The notes beneath the pieces are model-generated. The model saw only the letters and a program-made list of their open reading frames with translations, had not been told where the DNA came from and ran no database searches. A stretch of DNA of 63,481 nucleotides, from positions 1,323,684 through 1,387,164 of the forward strand of contig NZ_JAHLMU010000001.1 of the NCBI RefSeq assembly GCF_018919485.1, given 5' to 3'. The position numbers and the translations under genes were made by a program. Shown piece after piece: positions 33,673-44,774 of this stretch; within the stretch, counting starts at the first letter, position 1; each line of letters starts with the position of its first letter. Source of the stretch: Psychrobacter sp. TAE2020 (GTDB taxonomy: Bacteria > Pseudomonadota > Gammaproteobacteria > Pseudomonadales > Moraxellaceae).

Positions 33673-34878
33673 TTAAGTACCTACCTCTTTAAAGCTTTCA
33701 GCATAATTATTTGGCGCGTTAAAATTGGTAAAGCTAATGCTAATAGATTTTTCTAATCCATTGACACAATGCCACCATCCAATAGGTATAAATAAAGCAT
33801 CACCAGCCTCGATAGTGACTTCCACTGGGGTCACGTATTGCATAAGCGGGTGTGTGTTTAAATCGATTTTAGGAAAATCCACCTGACTAAATACATGCGA
33901 ATCGTTATACATCCAAGGCACTTGCCACGCTGGAATCAACGTCACTTTTTTACTGCCATAAACCTGAACTAGCATGTTATTGGTTAAATCATGATGTATT
34001 GGGGTAAATACCCCTTTTGGTCCCATCCAAAAATAAGTATTAAAAGTAGGATCATCAGTGAGCATACGGTAACCTTCGCCAAAGTCACCTAAATCTTTAA
34101 AAGCTGGTCTTACAGCGTTAATGTTTTGCTGGGTATTATTCGCCGTCATATAGTAGTCATTGCTATCACCGCCATTTTCAATCATGTCTACAAACTCAGC
34201 CATGCGCATAGACTTACGATGCTGCTCAGAGTTACGCTCAAATAATGCATCACTCTCACGGTTGAACTGCACTTGAATCTCAGCCTCGCCTAAAGTGTCT
34301 GCAAAGTATTGAGGACTCCACTTTTTGAGTGCTGGCCAGTGATCAATACCCTTTTTTAAGACTACAGGCTTATGTTTACTATAGTAGTCTTTAATGAACA
34401 CCTCAAGCGGCGGTGTATCGATCACCTCAATCTGCTGATTATAACCTGGATCTAATCTAGCCAAATCATCACAAGTTTGTAGCAGCCATTCTCGTTTTTT
34501 TAGCAGTTTAGCAGCTCTAATACCTGCTTGTAGATAAGGACTTTTATAGGCGGCTTCTATTTCGAATACAATCTGCGCGTTACTAAATCCTTGTTGCAAC
34601 AATACTTGCGCAATGCTGTTTTTACTCGTCCCTTCAAGTAAATTAGACGCTACCCACTCCTTCCAGTTATCTGCAAGCGTATCAATAGACTTTTCGCTAT
34701 CATTTGATGCTACTGTCCAGTGGGTACTCAATGCTGTTTTGATTTGCGCATCCGAAAAACTATTTTCCTTCAATGTCTGAGCGATTGTCTCTGCTTGCAC
34801 ACCGCGCATTATATTCGTTGTCACCCAATCATCCCAGTCTTGGGGCAAGCGTTCTGTGGTATTCAGTACTGTACTCAT
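33673..34878 (-). CDS. JmjC/cupin-type oxygenase with duplicated N-terminal helical module
   Basis: A 401-aa protein. Residues 12-48 and 69-107 are two copies of a helical module, each with a W-[DK]-x-W-V-x-x-N-[IL] start and an 'IAQ.L....FS.AQI' core. A JmjC/cupin_8 domain fills the rest: WPALKKWSPQYF, PIHHDLTNNMLVQVYGSKKVTLIP, and GDALFIPIGWWHCV. The iron ligands are the H and D of HHD and the final H of WWH. This class includes peptidyl and RNA-linked hydroxylases; the target is unknown. The start has TTAGGAGATACTA in front. No partner gene is adjacent. Confidence 0.82.
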   Translation of the reverse strand: MSTVLNTTERLPQDWDDWVTTNIMRGVQAETIAQTLKENSFSDAQIKTALSTHWTVASNDSEKSIDTLADNWKEWVASNLLEGTSKNSIAQVLLQQGFSNAQIVFEIEAAYKSPYLQAGIRAAKLLKKREWLLQTCDDLARLDPGYNQQIEVIDTPPLEVFIKDYYSKHKPVVLKKGIDHWPALKKWSPQYFADTLGEAEIQVQFNRESDALFERNSEQHRKSMRMAEFVDMIENGGDSNDYYMTANNTQQNINAVRPAFKDLGDFGEGYRMLTDDPTFNTYFWMGPKGVFTPIHHDLTNNMLVQVYGSKKVTLIPAWQVPWMYNDSHVFSQVDFPKIDLNTHPLMQYVTPVEVTIEAGDALFIPIGWWHCVNGLEKSISISFTNFNAPNNYAESFKEVGT

Positions 34879-35262
34879 TAGTATCTCCTAATCCTTTAAT
34901 GTACTAATTAATCGGTATATTATGTGGTTTATAGCGTAAGTCGCTGTCAATTAATCAGTTTAGTAAGACTAACCTTATCAGGCAATAAAATATAGACTGT
35001 AAAACATGACTATAAATATAGCCATCAGATAATAGCGGCTTGGTAAAGACTTAAGTATGGCATATTTTTTGTACTATCATCACTGGCCTACTAGCTCATA
35101 ACTCTTTACTTTAGTAGATTAATATTAGACAGATCAATAGTAGACGGTAGGGCTACTATTTACTCTATTAAGAAATAGTGTTTTATACAATATAAGTGAT
35201 TGATCGTTAGCACACTAATGCTTAACAGTATGACCCCTCACTTGAGACTAAGATGATTTGAC
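34879..35262. other. Intergenic region, JmjC gene to etf terminator
   Basis: About 384 bp of A/T-rich sequence before the etfA terminator. It contains the promoter for the JmjC gene somewhere; I see no gene, repeat or well-formed hairpin. Confidence 0.45.
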
Positions 35263-35298
35263 AAAAAAGCCTCCGAACCAATTGGTTGGAGGCTTTTA
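35263..35298 (-). terminator. Terminator after etfA
   Basis: Hairpin with AAAAGCCTCC and GGAGGCTTTT arms and an inner ACCAATTGGT palindrome; followed by a T-run on the minus strand. It closes the etfB-etfA operon. Confidence 0.87.
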
Positions 35299-35375
35299 TT
35301 GTTATCCCTTGCAAGCTGCTAATAGGTTATCAATAACCTATTATCAACCATTAACTTATCAAAATTTAAAAATAC

Positions 35376-36308
35376 TTAAATCTTACTAGTTAATTCAGGC
35401 AATGCTGTGAACAAATCCGCTTCCAAGAAGTAATCAGCCACGCTAGCGATAGGTGAATCTGGATCATTATTGATAGCTACGATAACTTTAGAGTCTTTCA
35501 TACCCGCTAAATGCTGGATGGCACCTGAAATACCAGCGGCAATGTATAGATCTGGAGCAACGATTTTGCCAGTTTGACCAACTTGCATATCGTTAGCAAC
35601 ATAACCTGCATCTACTGCCGCACGTGAAGCGCCAATAGCAGCACCTAACTTGTCAGCAAGCGGTTCAATATACTTAGTAAAGTTCTCACCATTAGCAAGC
35701 GCACGACCACCTGAAACTACGATTGATGCTGAAGTCAATTCAGGACGGTCAGACTTAGCCATCTCTTCATTAACGAAAGTTGCTTTACCAGCTTCTTGTA
35801 CATTATCGATAGTTTCGACAGTAGCCGAACCACCTTCGGCGGCCACAGGATCAAAAGCTGTGGCACGTACTGTTATCATAACTTTTTCTTCTGTTGTCTT
35901 AACAGTAGCAGTAGCGTTGCCTGCATAGATAGGACGTTCAAAATTTTGTGGATCTATAACTGCAGTGATCTCAGACAGCATACTCACATCAAGTAACGCT
36001 GCTGCACGTGGCATAAAGCCTTTGCCCGTGCTGGTTGCAGGAGCCAAAATATGACTGTAGTCACTAGCAATATCAGCAACCAATAACGCAATATTCTCTG
36101 CCAATTGATGCTCATAAACTGCATTATCTGCTAATAGGACTTTAGTCACCCCTTCAGCTTTCGCAGCTTCGTCAGCTACCGCTTGATTACCACTACCAGC
36201 AACCAATACATGAACATCGACACCTATTTGTTTAGCGGCGGCGATAGTGTTTAAAGTTGCCTTTTTTAGACTGGCATTGTCATGTTCTGCATATACCAAA
36301 ATAGCCAT
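35376..36308 (-). CDS. etfA: Electron transfer flavoprotein subunit alpha
   Basis: FAD-carrying subunit of ETF, which takes electrons from acyl-CoA and other dehydrogenases and passes them to ETF-ubiquinone oxidoreductase. N-terminal ETF domain (residues 1-180) precedes the FAD domain, which shows [44 protein letters not shown], and [17 protein letters not shown]. Length of 310 aa is standard. It follows etfB by 53 bp. Confidence 0.97.
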   Translation of the reverse strand: MAILVYAEHDNASLKKATLNTIAAAKQIGVDVHVLVAGSGNQAVADEAAKAEGVTKVLLADNAVYEHQLAENIALLVADIASDYSHILAPATSTGKGFMPRAAALLDVSMLSEITAVIDPQNFERPIYAGNATATVKTTEEKVMITVRATAFDPVAAEGGSATVETIDNVQEAGKATFVNEEMAKSDRPELTSASIVVSGGRALANGENFTKYIEPLADKLGAAIGASRAAVDAGYVANDMQVGQTGKIVAPDLYIAAGISGAIQHLAGMKDSKVIVAINNDPDSPIASVADYFLEADLFTALPELTSKI

Positions 36309-36361
36309 GATTTTTGTCCTTTGTTTATTCGTATCATCTATTCGTATGGTCAGCTGTTAGC

Positions 36362-37111
36362 CTAAATGACTTTGGCTTCATTTCTTAGCTTGTCGACTAA
36401 TTCGTCTACTGACTTAACCGTGATACCCGCTTTACGCTCAGCAGGTGGCTCAACTTTGGTGACCTCTTGTTTAGAGGTCATATCTACCCCAAAGTCAGCA
36501 GGCGTTTTTTCATCAAGTTGCTTTTTCTTGGCTTTCATGATGTTAGGCAGCTTGGCATAACGTGGCTCATTAAGACGTAGGTCAGTAGTGATTACTGCTG
36601 GTAGAGACAATGCTACTGTTTGTGCACCGCCATCTACTTCACGAGTGACGTTTACTTTATCGCCTTCTACTTTAACTTCTGAAGCAAAAGTACCTTGACC
36701 AATGCCCATCAATGCCGCCAGCATTTGACCAGTTTGATTATTATCATCATCAATGGCTTGCTTACCTAACAAGATAATATCAGTACCTTCAGACTCAGCG
36801 ATACTTTTTAGGATTTTGGCCACTTGTAACGGATAAGGCTTAGCGTCAGTTTGTACCAATACGCCACGGTCAGCTCCTAAAGCTAATGCCGAACGAATCT
36901 GCTCTTGCGCTTCTTTAGGACCAATAGAGACCACGATAATCTCTTCGATAACGCCTGCTTCTTTTAGACGAACCGCTTCTTCAACCGCAATTTCATCAAA
37001 AGGATTGATAGACATTTTGGTGTTAGATAAATCAACCGCTGAGTGATCAGCTTTTACACGAACTTTTACGTTGTAATCAATGACACGCTTGACCGCGACT
37101 AATGCTTTCAT
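36362..37111 (-). CDS. etfB: Electron transfer flavoprotein subunit beta
   Basis: Non-FAD subunit that binds AMP and docks partner dehydrogenases. The start [20 protein letters not shown] and the segments [19 protein letters not shown] and [21 protein letters not shown] are signature EtfB sequence; a recognition loop and C-terminal lysine-rich arm ([12 protein letters not shown]) follow. The start is preceded by AGAGGAAC. Upstream of etfA in one operon. Confidence 0.97.
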   Translation of the reverse strand: MKALVAVKRVIDYNVKVRVKADHSAVDLSNTKMSINPFDEIAVEEAVRLKEAGVIEEIIVVSIGPKEAQEQIRSALALGADRGVLVQTDAKPYPLQVAKILKSIAESEGTDIILLGKQAIDDDNNQTGQMLAALMGIGQGTFASEVKVEGDKVNVTREVDGGAQTVALSLPAVITTDLRLNEPRYAKLPNIMKAKKKQLDEKTPADFGVDMTSKQEVTKVEPPAERKAGITVKSVDELVDKLRNEAKVI

Positions 37112-37472
37112 AAGTTCCTCTTTTGTTATATGTGACTTTAAAAGTATTAAATAAAAAATTGCTATAAGTAAAAAGTAAAGCTTTACGGTCGTTCAAAGTT
37201 ATATTTAACAGTTTTAGCTTATAGCACATAATGGTTAGTGCTTAGCTGTACTTATTAGACTAGACTATCTTGCGTGAGAGCGCTTATAAGGTCAAGATGA
37301 CGCCGTGAATAATGGGTCATAAATTTGTCACTATTTCTGAAAAATAGCTAATATAAGCTTAAAACCTTTGGTTATAGATAATTATATATAGTCATAATAA
37401 TTATAATAGTTATGCTTTGTATCACAGCCAAGTGCTTATTTACTTAAGGTTTTATGATTAATTCTATAGTAT
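37112..37472. other. Intergenic region etfB / DUF421 gene
   Basis: About 361 bp that should hold the etfBA promoter. Very A/T-rich between 37370 and 37450. No gene, repeat or clear terminator for the DUF421 gene is seen. Confidence 0.45.
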
Positions 37473-38051
37473 CTAAAGCTGAGATTTTTGGATGATATTA
37501 CTACTATAAGCAGTCATTAATACTTGCTTATCACGGATATCATCAAATAATGACCAGTCAGGAACAACCTCATTATTCTTTATCACACTTATATCGGCCG
37601 TGGTTTCCATAATCACGGCAAAAACCTCAGACTTAGCCTTGATACCGTTTTTGCGTAAAATCTGTTTAATATCATTAGTACTTAGTTTGGCTTTTTTTAA
37701 GTTATCCCAAAGATATTCACCGTTAGCCATCAAAACAATGGGCTGATTGTCTATAAGCGATTTGATGGGTTTAAATTTGCGTCTGACAATAGACAGCAAC
37801 GCTTGTAACAGGAACAACATGCCAATTGCAAAAACACCTTGTAATAGCGAGGTCGATTTTGATAGCACTGTAGAGGCTAAAATGCTACCAATGCCAACGG
37901 TCATGGCAAGATCGTAACTTGACAGCTTAGAAAAGCTTCGCAAACCTACGATACGAGTAAATATTATCAAAAACAAATAAAAACCAATAACAGATAGAGT
38001 TATGCCAACGATTTGCTGCCAATCCATCCATAACCAAGCTTGCCAATCCAT
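37473..38051 (-). CDS. DUF421 (YetF-like) membrane protein
   Basis: A 192-aa protein with three N-terminal membrane helices followed by a small soluble domain. Supporting segments are GLRSFSKLSSYDLAMTVGIGSILAS, then KSLIDNQPIVLMANGEYLWDNLKKAKLSTNDI and a C-terminal ETTADISVIK. This is the layout of the DUF421/YetF family, whose function is not established. The start codon is preceded by GAGGGCGG. Single-gene unit next to the cold-shock gene. Confidence 0.83.
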   Translation of the reverse strand: MDWQAWLWMDWQQIVGITLSVIGFYLFLIIFTRIVGLRSFSKLSSYDLAMTVGIGSILASTVLSKSTSLLQGVFAIGMLFLLQALLSIVRRKFKPIKSLIDNQPIVLMANGEYLWDNLKKAKLSTNDIKQILRKNGIKAKSEVFAVIMETTADISVIKNNEVVPDWSLFDDIRDKQVLMTAYSSNIIQKSQL

Positions 38052-38164
38052 AGTCCGCCCTCAGTAGTTATCAAATTATTTATCTTAACCAGTATAGATC
38101 ATCAGCTAATCCAAAAATATTGCTTTTTTTCTATGCCTTACCTATCTTTGACTAAATTTTAGCC

Positions 38165-38197
38165 AAAAAAAAGCAACCCAATAAGTGGTTGCTTTTG
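38165..38197 (-). terminator. Terminator after cold-shock gene
   Basis: Stem AAGCAACC / GGGTTGCTT with seven-base loop and eight Ts on the minus strand, about 115 bp beyond the csp stop codon. Confidence 0.83.
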
Positions 38198-38310
38198 CGA
38201 TACAGTCTAAACAATATTTTTTTTGTTTTAACAAACAAAGTAATCTATTAACACATTAATCTTTATATAATTAAGCTAATTGATAAATCAATCGAGCTTG
38301 ACCTATAAGA

Positions 38311-38523
38311 TTAGATAGCTTCGATTTGCTCAGCTTGTGGGCCTTTTTTGCCTTCACCTAAAACGAAAGACACTTTTTGACCTTCGGCTAGAGTCTTGAA
38401 ACCACCACCTTGGATAGCGCTGTAGTGAGCGAATACGTCTTGTCCGCCGTTATCTTGCGCGATAAAACCAAAACCTTTAGCTTCATTAAACCACTTTACA
38501 GTGCCTTCAACTTTATCAGACAT
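38311..38523 (-). CDS. Cold-shock protein (CspA family)
   Basis: A 70-aa single cold-shock domain that binds single-stranded RNA and DNA and melts RNA structure at low temperature. RNP1 is KGFGFIAQ and RNP2 is VFAHYSAI, with the starting [17 protein letters not shown] and end [10 protein letters not shown] typical. I start at MSDKVEG (38523), which has TTAGGAAAATTT upstream; the frame extends to 38553 but without a ribosome-binding site. The long upstream non-coding stretch fits the leader-controlled expression known for this family. Confidence 0.95.
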   Translation of the reverse strand: MSDKVEGTVKWFNEAKGFGFIAQDNGGQDVFAHYSAIQGGGFKTLAEGQKVSFVLGEGKKGPQAEQIEAI

Positions 38524-38956
38524 AAATTTTCCTAACTCTTTAACTGTTGGCAAGACGTGTGTCGTTGCCTATTGATTGATGAATACTTAATTAATTTGTT
38601 AGCAGAATGCTAAAACTAGATAACGCTTTATCACAGTGATATTGCACTATTTTTGTCGCAAACCTCTTAAGTACAACATTATTATAGCAGTTTTTATAAT
38701 CAATGATAGACTAAATTAAGGAGTTTTGTAAAAGTTTTTTACTAGTGCTAAAAGCTGTAAACACCACCGAAACCAGTGCTTATTAAATTTAACTTTAGCC
38801 TTTATTAATAAGCCTTTTGTAGCTTTAAAGCTATATAAACTCCCTTAGGTTTACATAGCGTATTATAGTAGTGACCTAAAGCAAAAGGTACATTGCAGCT
38901 ATAGAAAAGCCATCAAAGCCAAACAGCACTTAGTTAAACTAGCAAATACTTGATCA
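38524..38956. other. Leader and intergenic region of cold-shock gene
   Basis: About 430 bp with no gene. The first ~170 bp (up to about 38700) likely form a long 5' leader of the csp message, as in other cspA genes. Beyond this an inverted repeat-like run near 38800-38840 (CTTTATTAATAAGCC... / ...GCTTTAAAG) is weak. Confidence 0.45.
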
Positions 38957-39376
38957 TTAAGCAGGTAGTGCTAGCCAAGGTGAGGATAATACTAACAGGC
39001 ATAAGGCAAAGAATACTAGCGCAAAAGATTGGCTATAAGCTATATACTTAGAAGGTACTACTAAGTCTTCAGTAGAATCAGGAATGCCTGTACGCTTGAG
39101 CAAACGAGTGCCGTATACCCAGCCAAATACGGTATAAATTCCATAAGCAGCAGGAACAGCAACTGCTAACGGGGTCAGCTCAATCACATATAGCATAGCT
39201 ACTGAAATAAAGAACCAAGCCGTATCTAATAGTGAGCTGACTCGGAAAAATAATGATTTAGGAAGCTTGCCGTTATTACGCTTAAGCATCTCCCCTTCTA
39301 TCAAAATAAGTACAGCAACTACCGCACTACAACCTATATATGCAAACTGTGGATTCAACCATTCTGGAAAAGACAT
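38957..39376 (-). CDS. Small membrane protein of unknown function
   Basis: A 139-aa protein with four hydrophobic segments (about residues 10-27, 48-67, 68-88 and 115-135). I do not recognise the family. The loop LLKRTGIPDSTEDLVVPSKYIAYSQ is the only polar stretch of note. It is a single gene between csp and ilvC with no obvious partner; the ATG is at 39376 with only a weak AGG upstream. Confidence 0.7.
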   Translation of the reverse strand: MSFPEWLNPQFAYIGCSAVVAVLILIEGEMLKRNNGKLPKSLFFRVSSLLDTAWFFISVAMLYVIELTPLAVAVPAAYGIYTVFGWVYGTRLLKRTGIPDSTEDLVVPSKYIAYSQSFALVFFALCLLVLSSPWLALPA

Positions 39377-39660
39377 TAGTGCGACACAACCTATAGTTTA
39401 TAAAAAGAAAAAATAAAACAACGGGGAACAAAGAATGACAATATCTTAAATAGCCCTTTATTAGGTAGCTCTACTGGCTAACAAGCACTCTACCGGTTGC
39501 TTAAATTGGGCTGCTATTATTGATTTTCAACCATTGTGATTAACTTAATTAAAAAATATAGCTCAATTTTGTGCCTATATCTACTTGTGTTTACTGCTGT
39601 AATTTTATTATTAAGGGATTGGCATGAGAGTAATAGTGACAAAACAGAACTGCCAATAAA

Positions 39661-39692
39661 TAAAAGCCCATGCTATCAATTTAATAACATGG
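39661..39692 (-). terminator. Terminator after ilvC
   Basis: On the minus strand AACCCATG...CATGGGCTTTTATTT: an 8-bp outer stem with an A/T-rich loop, then a T-rich tail, about 75 bp past the ilvC stop. It would close the ilvI-ilvH-ilvC unit. Confidence 0.7.
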
Positions 39693-39762
39693 GTTGTAAG
39701 TCACGGATCTAATCATTATTAGTAACTGGGTTTTGCTAAGCAAAAAATTATTTAATTATTAA

Positions 39763-40800
<1,038 letters not shown>

Positions 40801-40928
40801 TCATGGAGAGCCATGGATAGTAAGATACTTATAGCGCACTATTTCTATAAGAAAAAGTGCGCTGTATAAGCGTTATGTTAAATTCTAAGTGTTAATTTTT
40901 AAATTGAAATTTGAAAATTTGGTACTGG

Positions 40929-41423
40929 TTAAACACTCAGCGTTCTTTCACCACGAGCGATACCGATGACACCTGAACGTACCACTTCTAAAATACGTTC
41001 ACGACCAAGCACATCTATGAAACCATCAAGCTTGGCAGTATCACCAGCGATTTGAAGGGTATAGATACTAGCGTTAACATCAACGATTTGCGCCCGAAAA
41101 ATATCCGCGCTGCGTTTAATCTCTTCACGTACATTGCCAACTGCGCGAACTTTAATCAGCATCAGTTCACGCTCAACGTGTACAGTATCAGATAAATTAA
41201 GGACTTTGACTACTTCTATCAGCTTGTGCAGCTGTTTAGTCATTTGCTCGATTTTTTCAGGTGACGTAATAGTCGTCAAGGTCAAGCGTGAAATAGTAGG
41301 ATCGTCTGTCGGTGCGACGTTCAGAGTCTCGATATTATAGCCGCGTTGGGAGAATAAACCAACGACCCGCGACAACGACCCCGCTTCGTTTTCCATCAAT
41401 ACCGAAATCAGATGTTGTTGCAT
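40929..41423 (-). CDS. ilvH: Acetolactate synthase small (regulatory) subunit
   Basis: Regulatory partner of acetohydroxyacid synthase, needed for full activity and valine feedback. The N-terminal ACT domain is clear in QHLISVLMENEAGSLSRVVGLFSQRGYNI, with NVAPTDDPTISRLT after it. The 164-aa length is standard. Its ATG shares one base with the TAA of ilvI, so the two subunits are translationally coupled and made in step. Confidence 0.96.
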   Translation of the reverse strand: MQQHLISVLMENEAGSLSRVVGLFSQRGYNIETLNVAPTDDPTISRLTLTTITSPEKIEQMTKQLHKLIEVVKVLNLSDTVHVERELMLIKVRAVGNVREEIKRSADIFRAQIVDVNASIYTLQIAGDTAKLDGFIDVLGRERILEVVRSGVIGIARGERTLSV

Positions 41424-43258
41424 TAGGTACGCTCTCCTTTAGTTAACCACATATCACGCATAGTCTGTCCAGCGATTTGCATTGGATAAACATGCTCATC
41501 ACGATCGACATAGACATCAATGAATACTAGTCTGTCAGTCATAGCCATTGCTTCAGCTATCTGTGCTTCCATAGTCTGAGGATCAGTAATTTTGATACCC
41601 ACATGACCGTAGCTCTCGGCCAATTTTACAAAATCGGGTAAGGAGTTCATATAAGACTGCGCATGACGACCTTCATAAAGCATGTCTTGCCACTGCTTGA
41701 CCATACCTAACTGCGCATTATTTATATTTAAGATTTTGACTGGTATGTTGTATTGTAAGCAAGTTGACAGCTCTTGAATATTCATCTGAATAGAGCCTTC
41801 GCCAGTGATACAAACCACATCACGATCCGGACACGCCAGCTTAGCAGCCATAGCATACGGCAAGCCAACGCCCATAGTACCAAGGCCACCTGAGTTTAGC
41901 CATTGGCGTGGCTCTCTATAAGTATAATAAAGCGCAGCAAACATTTGATGCTGACCCACATCACTAGTGATGATAGCGTTGCCATCGGTTACTCTGCACA
42001 TTGCCTGTACTACACTCTGAGGCTTGATGCCATTTTCGGTGCTAGTATCATAGCGTAGACCATGACGCTTACGCCATTCATTAATTTGCGACCACCAATC
42101 TAACAATGCCGGCTGATCTAGCTGATTATCAGTACCAATCAGCTCTAACATGTCAGTTAGTACAGATTTTACATCACCAACGATAGGCACATGAGCAAAG
42201 ATAGTTTTCGAAATAGAGGTAGGATCGATGTCGATATGGATAATAGTAGCATCAGGACAGAATTTTTTGACGTTGTTAGTCACTCGATCATCGAAACGCG
42301 CACCAATAGCTAAGATAACATCCGCATGATGCATGCTCATATTGGCTTCATAAGTACCATGCATACCGAGCATGCCTAGGAACTGCTCATCGAAACCATC
42401 GAAAGCACCTAAACCCATCAAGGTATTAGTCACTGGTAAGTTCAAGCGATGAGCAAGGTCTCTAAGCTCGTGATGAGCATTACTCCAAATTACTCCACCA
42501 CCAGAATAAACAACCGGGCGTTTGGCGGCGAGTAGAGTCTCAACCGCTTTCTTGATTTGACCGCTATGGCCTTTTATCGATGGCTGATATGAACGGACAA
42601 ATACTTCGCTTGGATACTCATAAGCATACTTCTCACTCGGAGCGGTCATATCCTTAGGCACATCGATAACTACTGGACCTGGACGGCCCGACTTAGCAAT
42701 ATGAAAAGCTTTTTTGACAATCATTGGGATTTCGCTAGCATGGCGCACTTGGAAGCTATGTTTAACGATAGGGCGCGATACACCGATCATGTCAGTTTCT
42801 TGGAAGGCATCTTCACCAATCAGGCTGCTCGGCACTTGTCCAGCAATCACTATCATCGGTACTGAATCCATAAAAGCTGTAGCTATAGCAGTAACCGTGT
42901 TAGTCGCACCAGGACCTGATGTCGCTAGCACTACCCCAGTGTCACCAGTCACTCGTGAATAAGCATCGGCCATGTGACCTGCTGCTTGCTCATGACGCAC
43001 TAAAATATGCTCGATATTATCTTGTTGGAATAACGCATCATAGATATGTAAAACCGCACCACCTGGATAGCCAAAAATATATTTGACACCCTCGTCAATG
43101 AGCGACTGCACTAACATTTCAGCACCAGTCATCATTACTGGTTCGTTACCACCTTCAGCAAGCAGTTTTTGTTTCTCTTGGAAATTTTTGGCGGCATTAG
43201 CCGTTTGAGTATGTCCAGTCATATTTGGACTTTGAGTAGTTTGCGTCACTGTCATCAC
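41423..43258 (-). CDS. ilvI: Acetolactate synthase large (catalytic) subunit
   Basis: Thiamine-diphosphate enzyme that condenses two pyruvates, or pyruvate and 2-oxobutyrate. Residues ~45-190 carry the first TPP domain with the catalytic Glu in [21 protein letters not shown]-binding middle domain follows, and the C-terminal TPP/Mg site is [15 protein letters not shown] with [12 protein letters not shown]. Length of 611 aa includes a ~40-residue N-terminal extension rich in Thr/Gln. Start is GTG at 43258 or the ATG at 43255, both just after AAAGGTG. First gene of ilvI-ilvH-ilvC. Confidence 0.96.
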   Translation of the reverse strand: MMTVTQTTQSPNMTGHTQTANAAKNFQEKQKLLAEGGNEPVMMTGAEMLVQSLIDEGVKYIFGYPGGAVLHIYDALFQQDNIEHILVRHEQAAGHMADAYSRVTGDTGVVLATSGPGATNTVTAIATAFMDSVPMIVIAGQVPSSLIGEDAFQETDMIGVSRPIVKHSFQVRHASEIPMIVKKAFHIAKSGRPGPVVIDVPKDMTAPSEKYAYEYPSEVFVRSYQPSIKGHSGQIKKAVETLLAAKRPVVYSGGGVIWSNAHHELRDLAHRLNLPVTNTLMGLGAFDGFDEQFLGMLGMHGTYEANMSMHHADVILAIGARFDDRVTNNVKKFCPDATIIHIDIDPTSISKTIFAHVPIVGDVKSVLTDMLELIGTDNQLDQPALLDWWSQINEWRKRHGLRYDTSTENGIKPQSVVQAMCRVTDGNAIITSDVGQHQMFAALYYTYREPRQWLNSGGLGTMGVGLPYAMAAKLACPDRDVVCITGEGSIQMNIQELSTCLQYNIPVKILNINNAQLGMVKQWQDMLYEGRHAQSYMNSLPDFVKLAESYGHVGIKITDPQTMEAQIAEAMAMTDRLVFIDVYVDRDEHVYPMQIAGQTMRDMWLTKGERT

Positions 43259-44203
43259 CTTTATTTACGGCGCAGACTAGCAGAGTTTTGTCGGTATTTA
43301 TAATGACGTCAGTTATGGCTTGGACGTAATTAAAGTACCTAAAAATAGTGCTCGTCGTTGTCCATATAAGAATATGTACCCACTATGTAAAAGTAGCGCT
43401 ACTGTATAAGCTAGCCTGCTATTTTCACATAACAATTTATAGGGTCAGCTTTGTGATGGGATATTATCGGATACAGTGACAAGATGCGAGCGCATCTACA
43501 AAAGAAAAGAGGCTTATTATTATTTTGAACACTCACTATTCGACGATAAAGTAGAGAAGCATAACAGTCCTATATAGCTAGCAATCATTGTAGATTACAC
43601 TATCGCTAACTGTAGCCTATTGACTATCATCAAAGCTGTCTATCCTATCTATCAAATTAGCAAAAACCATTATCCTAATATAGGCTTATGTCAGCGATGA
43701 CAACCAGCAGATATAGCTATGACTAATGAGTAGTACAAATAATGGTAAATAATAAGTTTATCTTAGTCATTGTAGACCGATAAGTCCGGAGACAAATAAC
43801 ACTGCTGATAACTATAGTCATGATGACGATTATCGTTACTGTGCTATTGCCACAAAGAAGGTAAACCAATAGAGCTACCGATAAGTAGCCAAATAGGCTT
43901 TATCTTCAAGTGCTACGGCAATATTATAAATGCCGCTCACTGACCAACCAACTAGGATTAGTTTCAACGGTTTAGCTCCTATTGTCAAGAAAAAGTTATA
44001 AAGCCTATACCCAACTAATGGTTATTAAATAATATCTATTGATAAGTATTTTTTGTTAGAATCAATAGTTAGTATATAAGCATTGGCTATGCAAAGCCCT
44101 AAGGTTTTACTCCTAAGCTTGGCTTACTATTGCTTGAATCGATAACTGGCTGTAGGCCTTGGCGTTACCATACTTTTAATATTAAATCGACAGGACAGCT
44201 ATT
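43259..44203. other. 945-bp ORF-poor region upstream of ilvI
   Basis: A large divergent gap between ilvI and a DUF4124 gene without any frame of 60 codons. It holds a hairpin or palindrome AAGATGCG-AG-CGCATCT at 43485-43499. It also holds, on the minus strand at 43875-43967, a 30-codon frame starting TTG with AGGAG 8 bp upstream and many Ile/Leu/Val codons. Neither is enough to assign a regulatory element with confidence. Otherwise nothing stands out. Confidence 0.45.
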
Positions 44204-44695
44204 ATGGCAGCAGTATCTATGATGAATTATGTGACTAAACTATTTATGCTATTAATGGCTATTAGTATGTGGGCACTATCAATAAATGCTAGCCACGCTG
44301 TTGAAGTTTATAAATCGATTGGCAGTTATGGCGAAGTCAAATATAGTCAACATCCGCCAAAAAACGGTAAGAGCATCGAAACGATAGAGTTTCGCAGTGA
44401 TGGCCGCCAGAATACTCCAGGGCAGCTGGACGGTAAAACTGATGCTAATCAAACTGATAATAGCCAAAGCGCTGAACAACAGCGGGTGGCTCAGCTAGAA
44501 GCTCGTATTAAAGATCAAGAAGCGCAAGCCAATGCTCAGCGCTGTCAAACACTACGTAATAACTTAACTAACCTCAATGCCAATGGCCCTATCTATGAGA
44601 CGGATGCTAGTGGCAAGCGTGAATATCTTGACAGTCGTCAAATTGAACTAAAACGTGAGCGAGTACAACAAGCTATCGGTCAATATTGCAGTTAA
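44204..44695 (+). CDS. DUF4124 domain exported protein
   Basis: A 163-aa protein with a signal peptide: the hydrophobic run LFMLLMAISMWALSINASHA ends in a probable cleavage before VEVYKS at about residue 33. The mature start VEVYKSIGSYGEVKYSQHPPKNGK fits DUF4124, a short domain found on many exported proteobacterial proteins. A Gln/Glu/Asp-rich coil (about 65-110) and two Cys (in AQRCQTL and the C-terminal QYCS) follow; these may form a disulfide. Function unknown. The ATG at 44213 is an alternative start. Confidence 0.8.
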   Translation: MAAVSMMNYVTKLFMLLMAISMWALSINASHAVEVYKSIGSYGEVKYSQHPPKNGKSIETIEFRSDGRQNTPGQLDGKTDANQTDNSQSAEQQRVAQLEARIKDQEAQANAQRCQTLRNNLTNLNANGPIYETDASGKREYLDSRQIELKRERVQQAIGQYCS

Positions 44696-44774
44696 TCTAT
44701 GACGCTACCTAGGCTAGAGTAAATAGCTAATACTACTAGCCCCTCTATATCATTAGCCTACATTTTGCCAAGAT

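Noticed and set aside
38524..38700. Riboswitch in the csp leader
   Set aside because: A long leader is expected for thermosensitive csp mRNAs, and I could not identify any specific known riboswitch motif.
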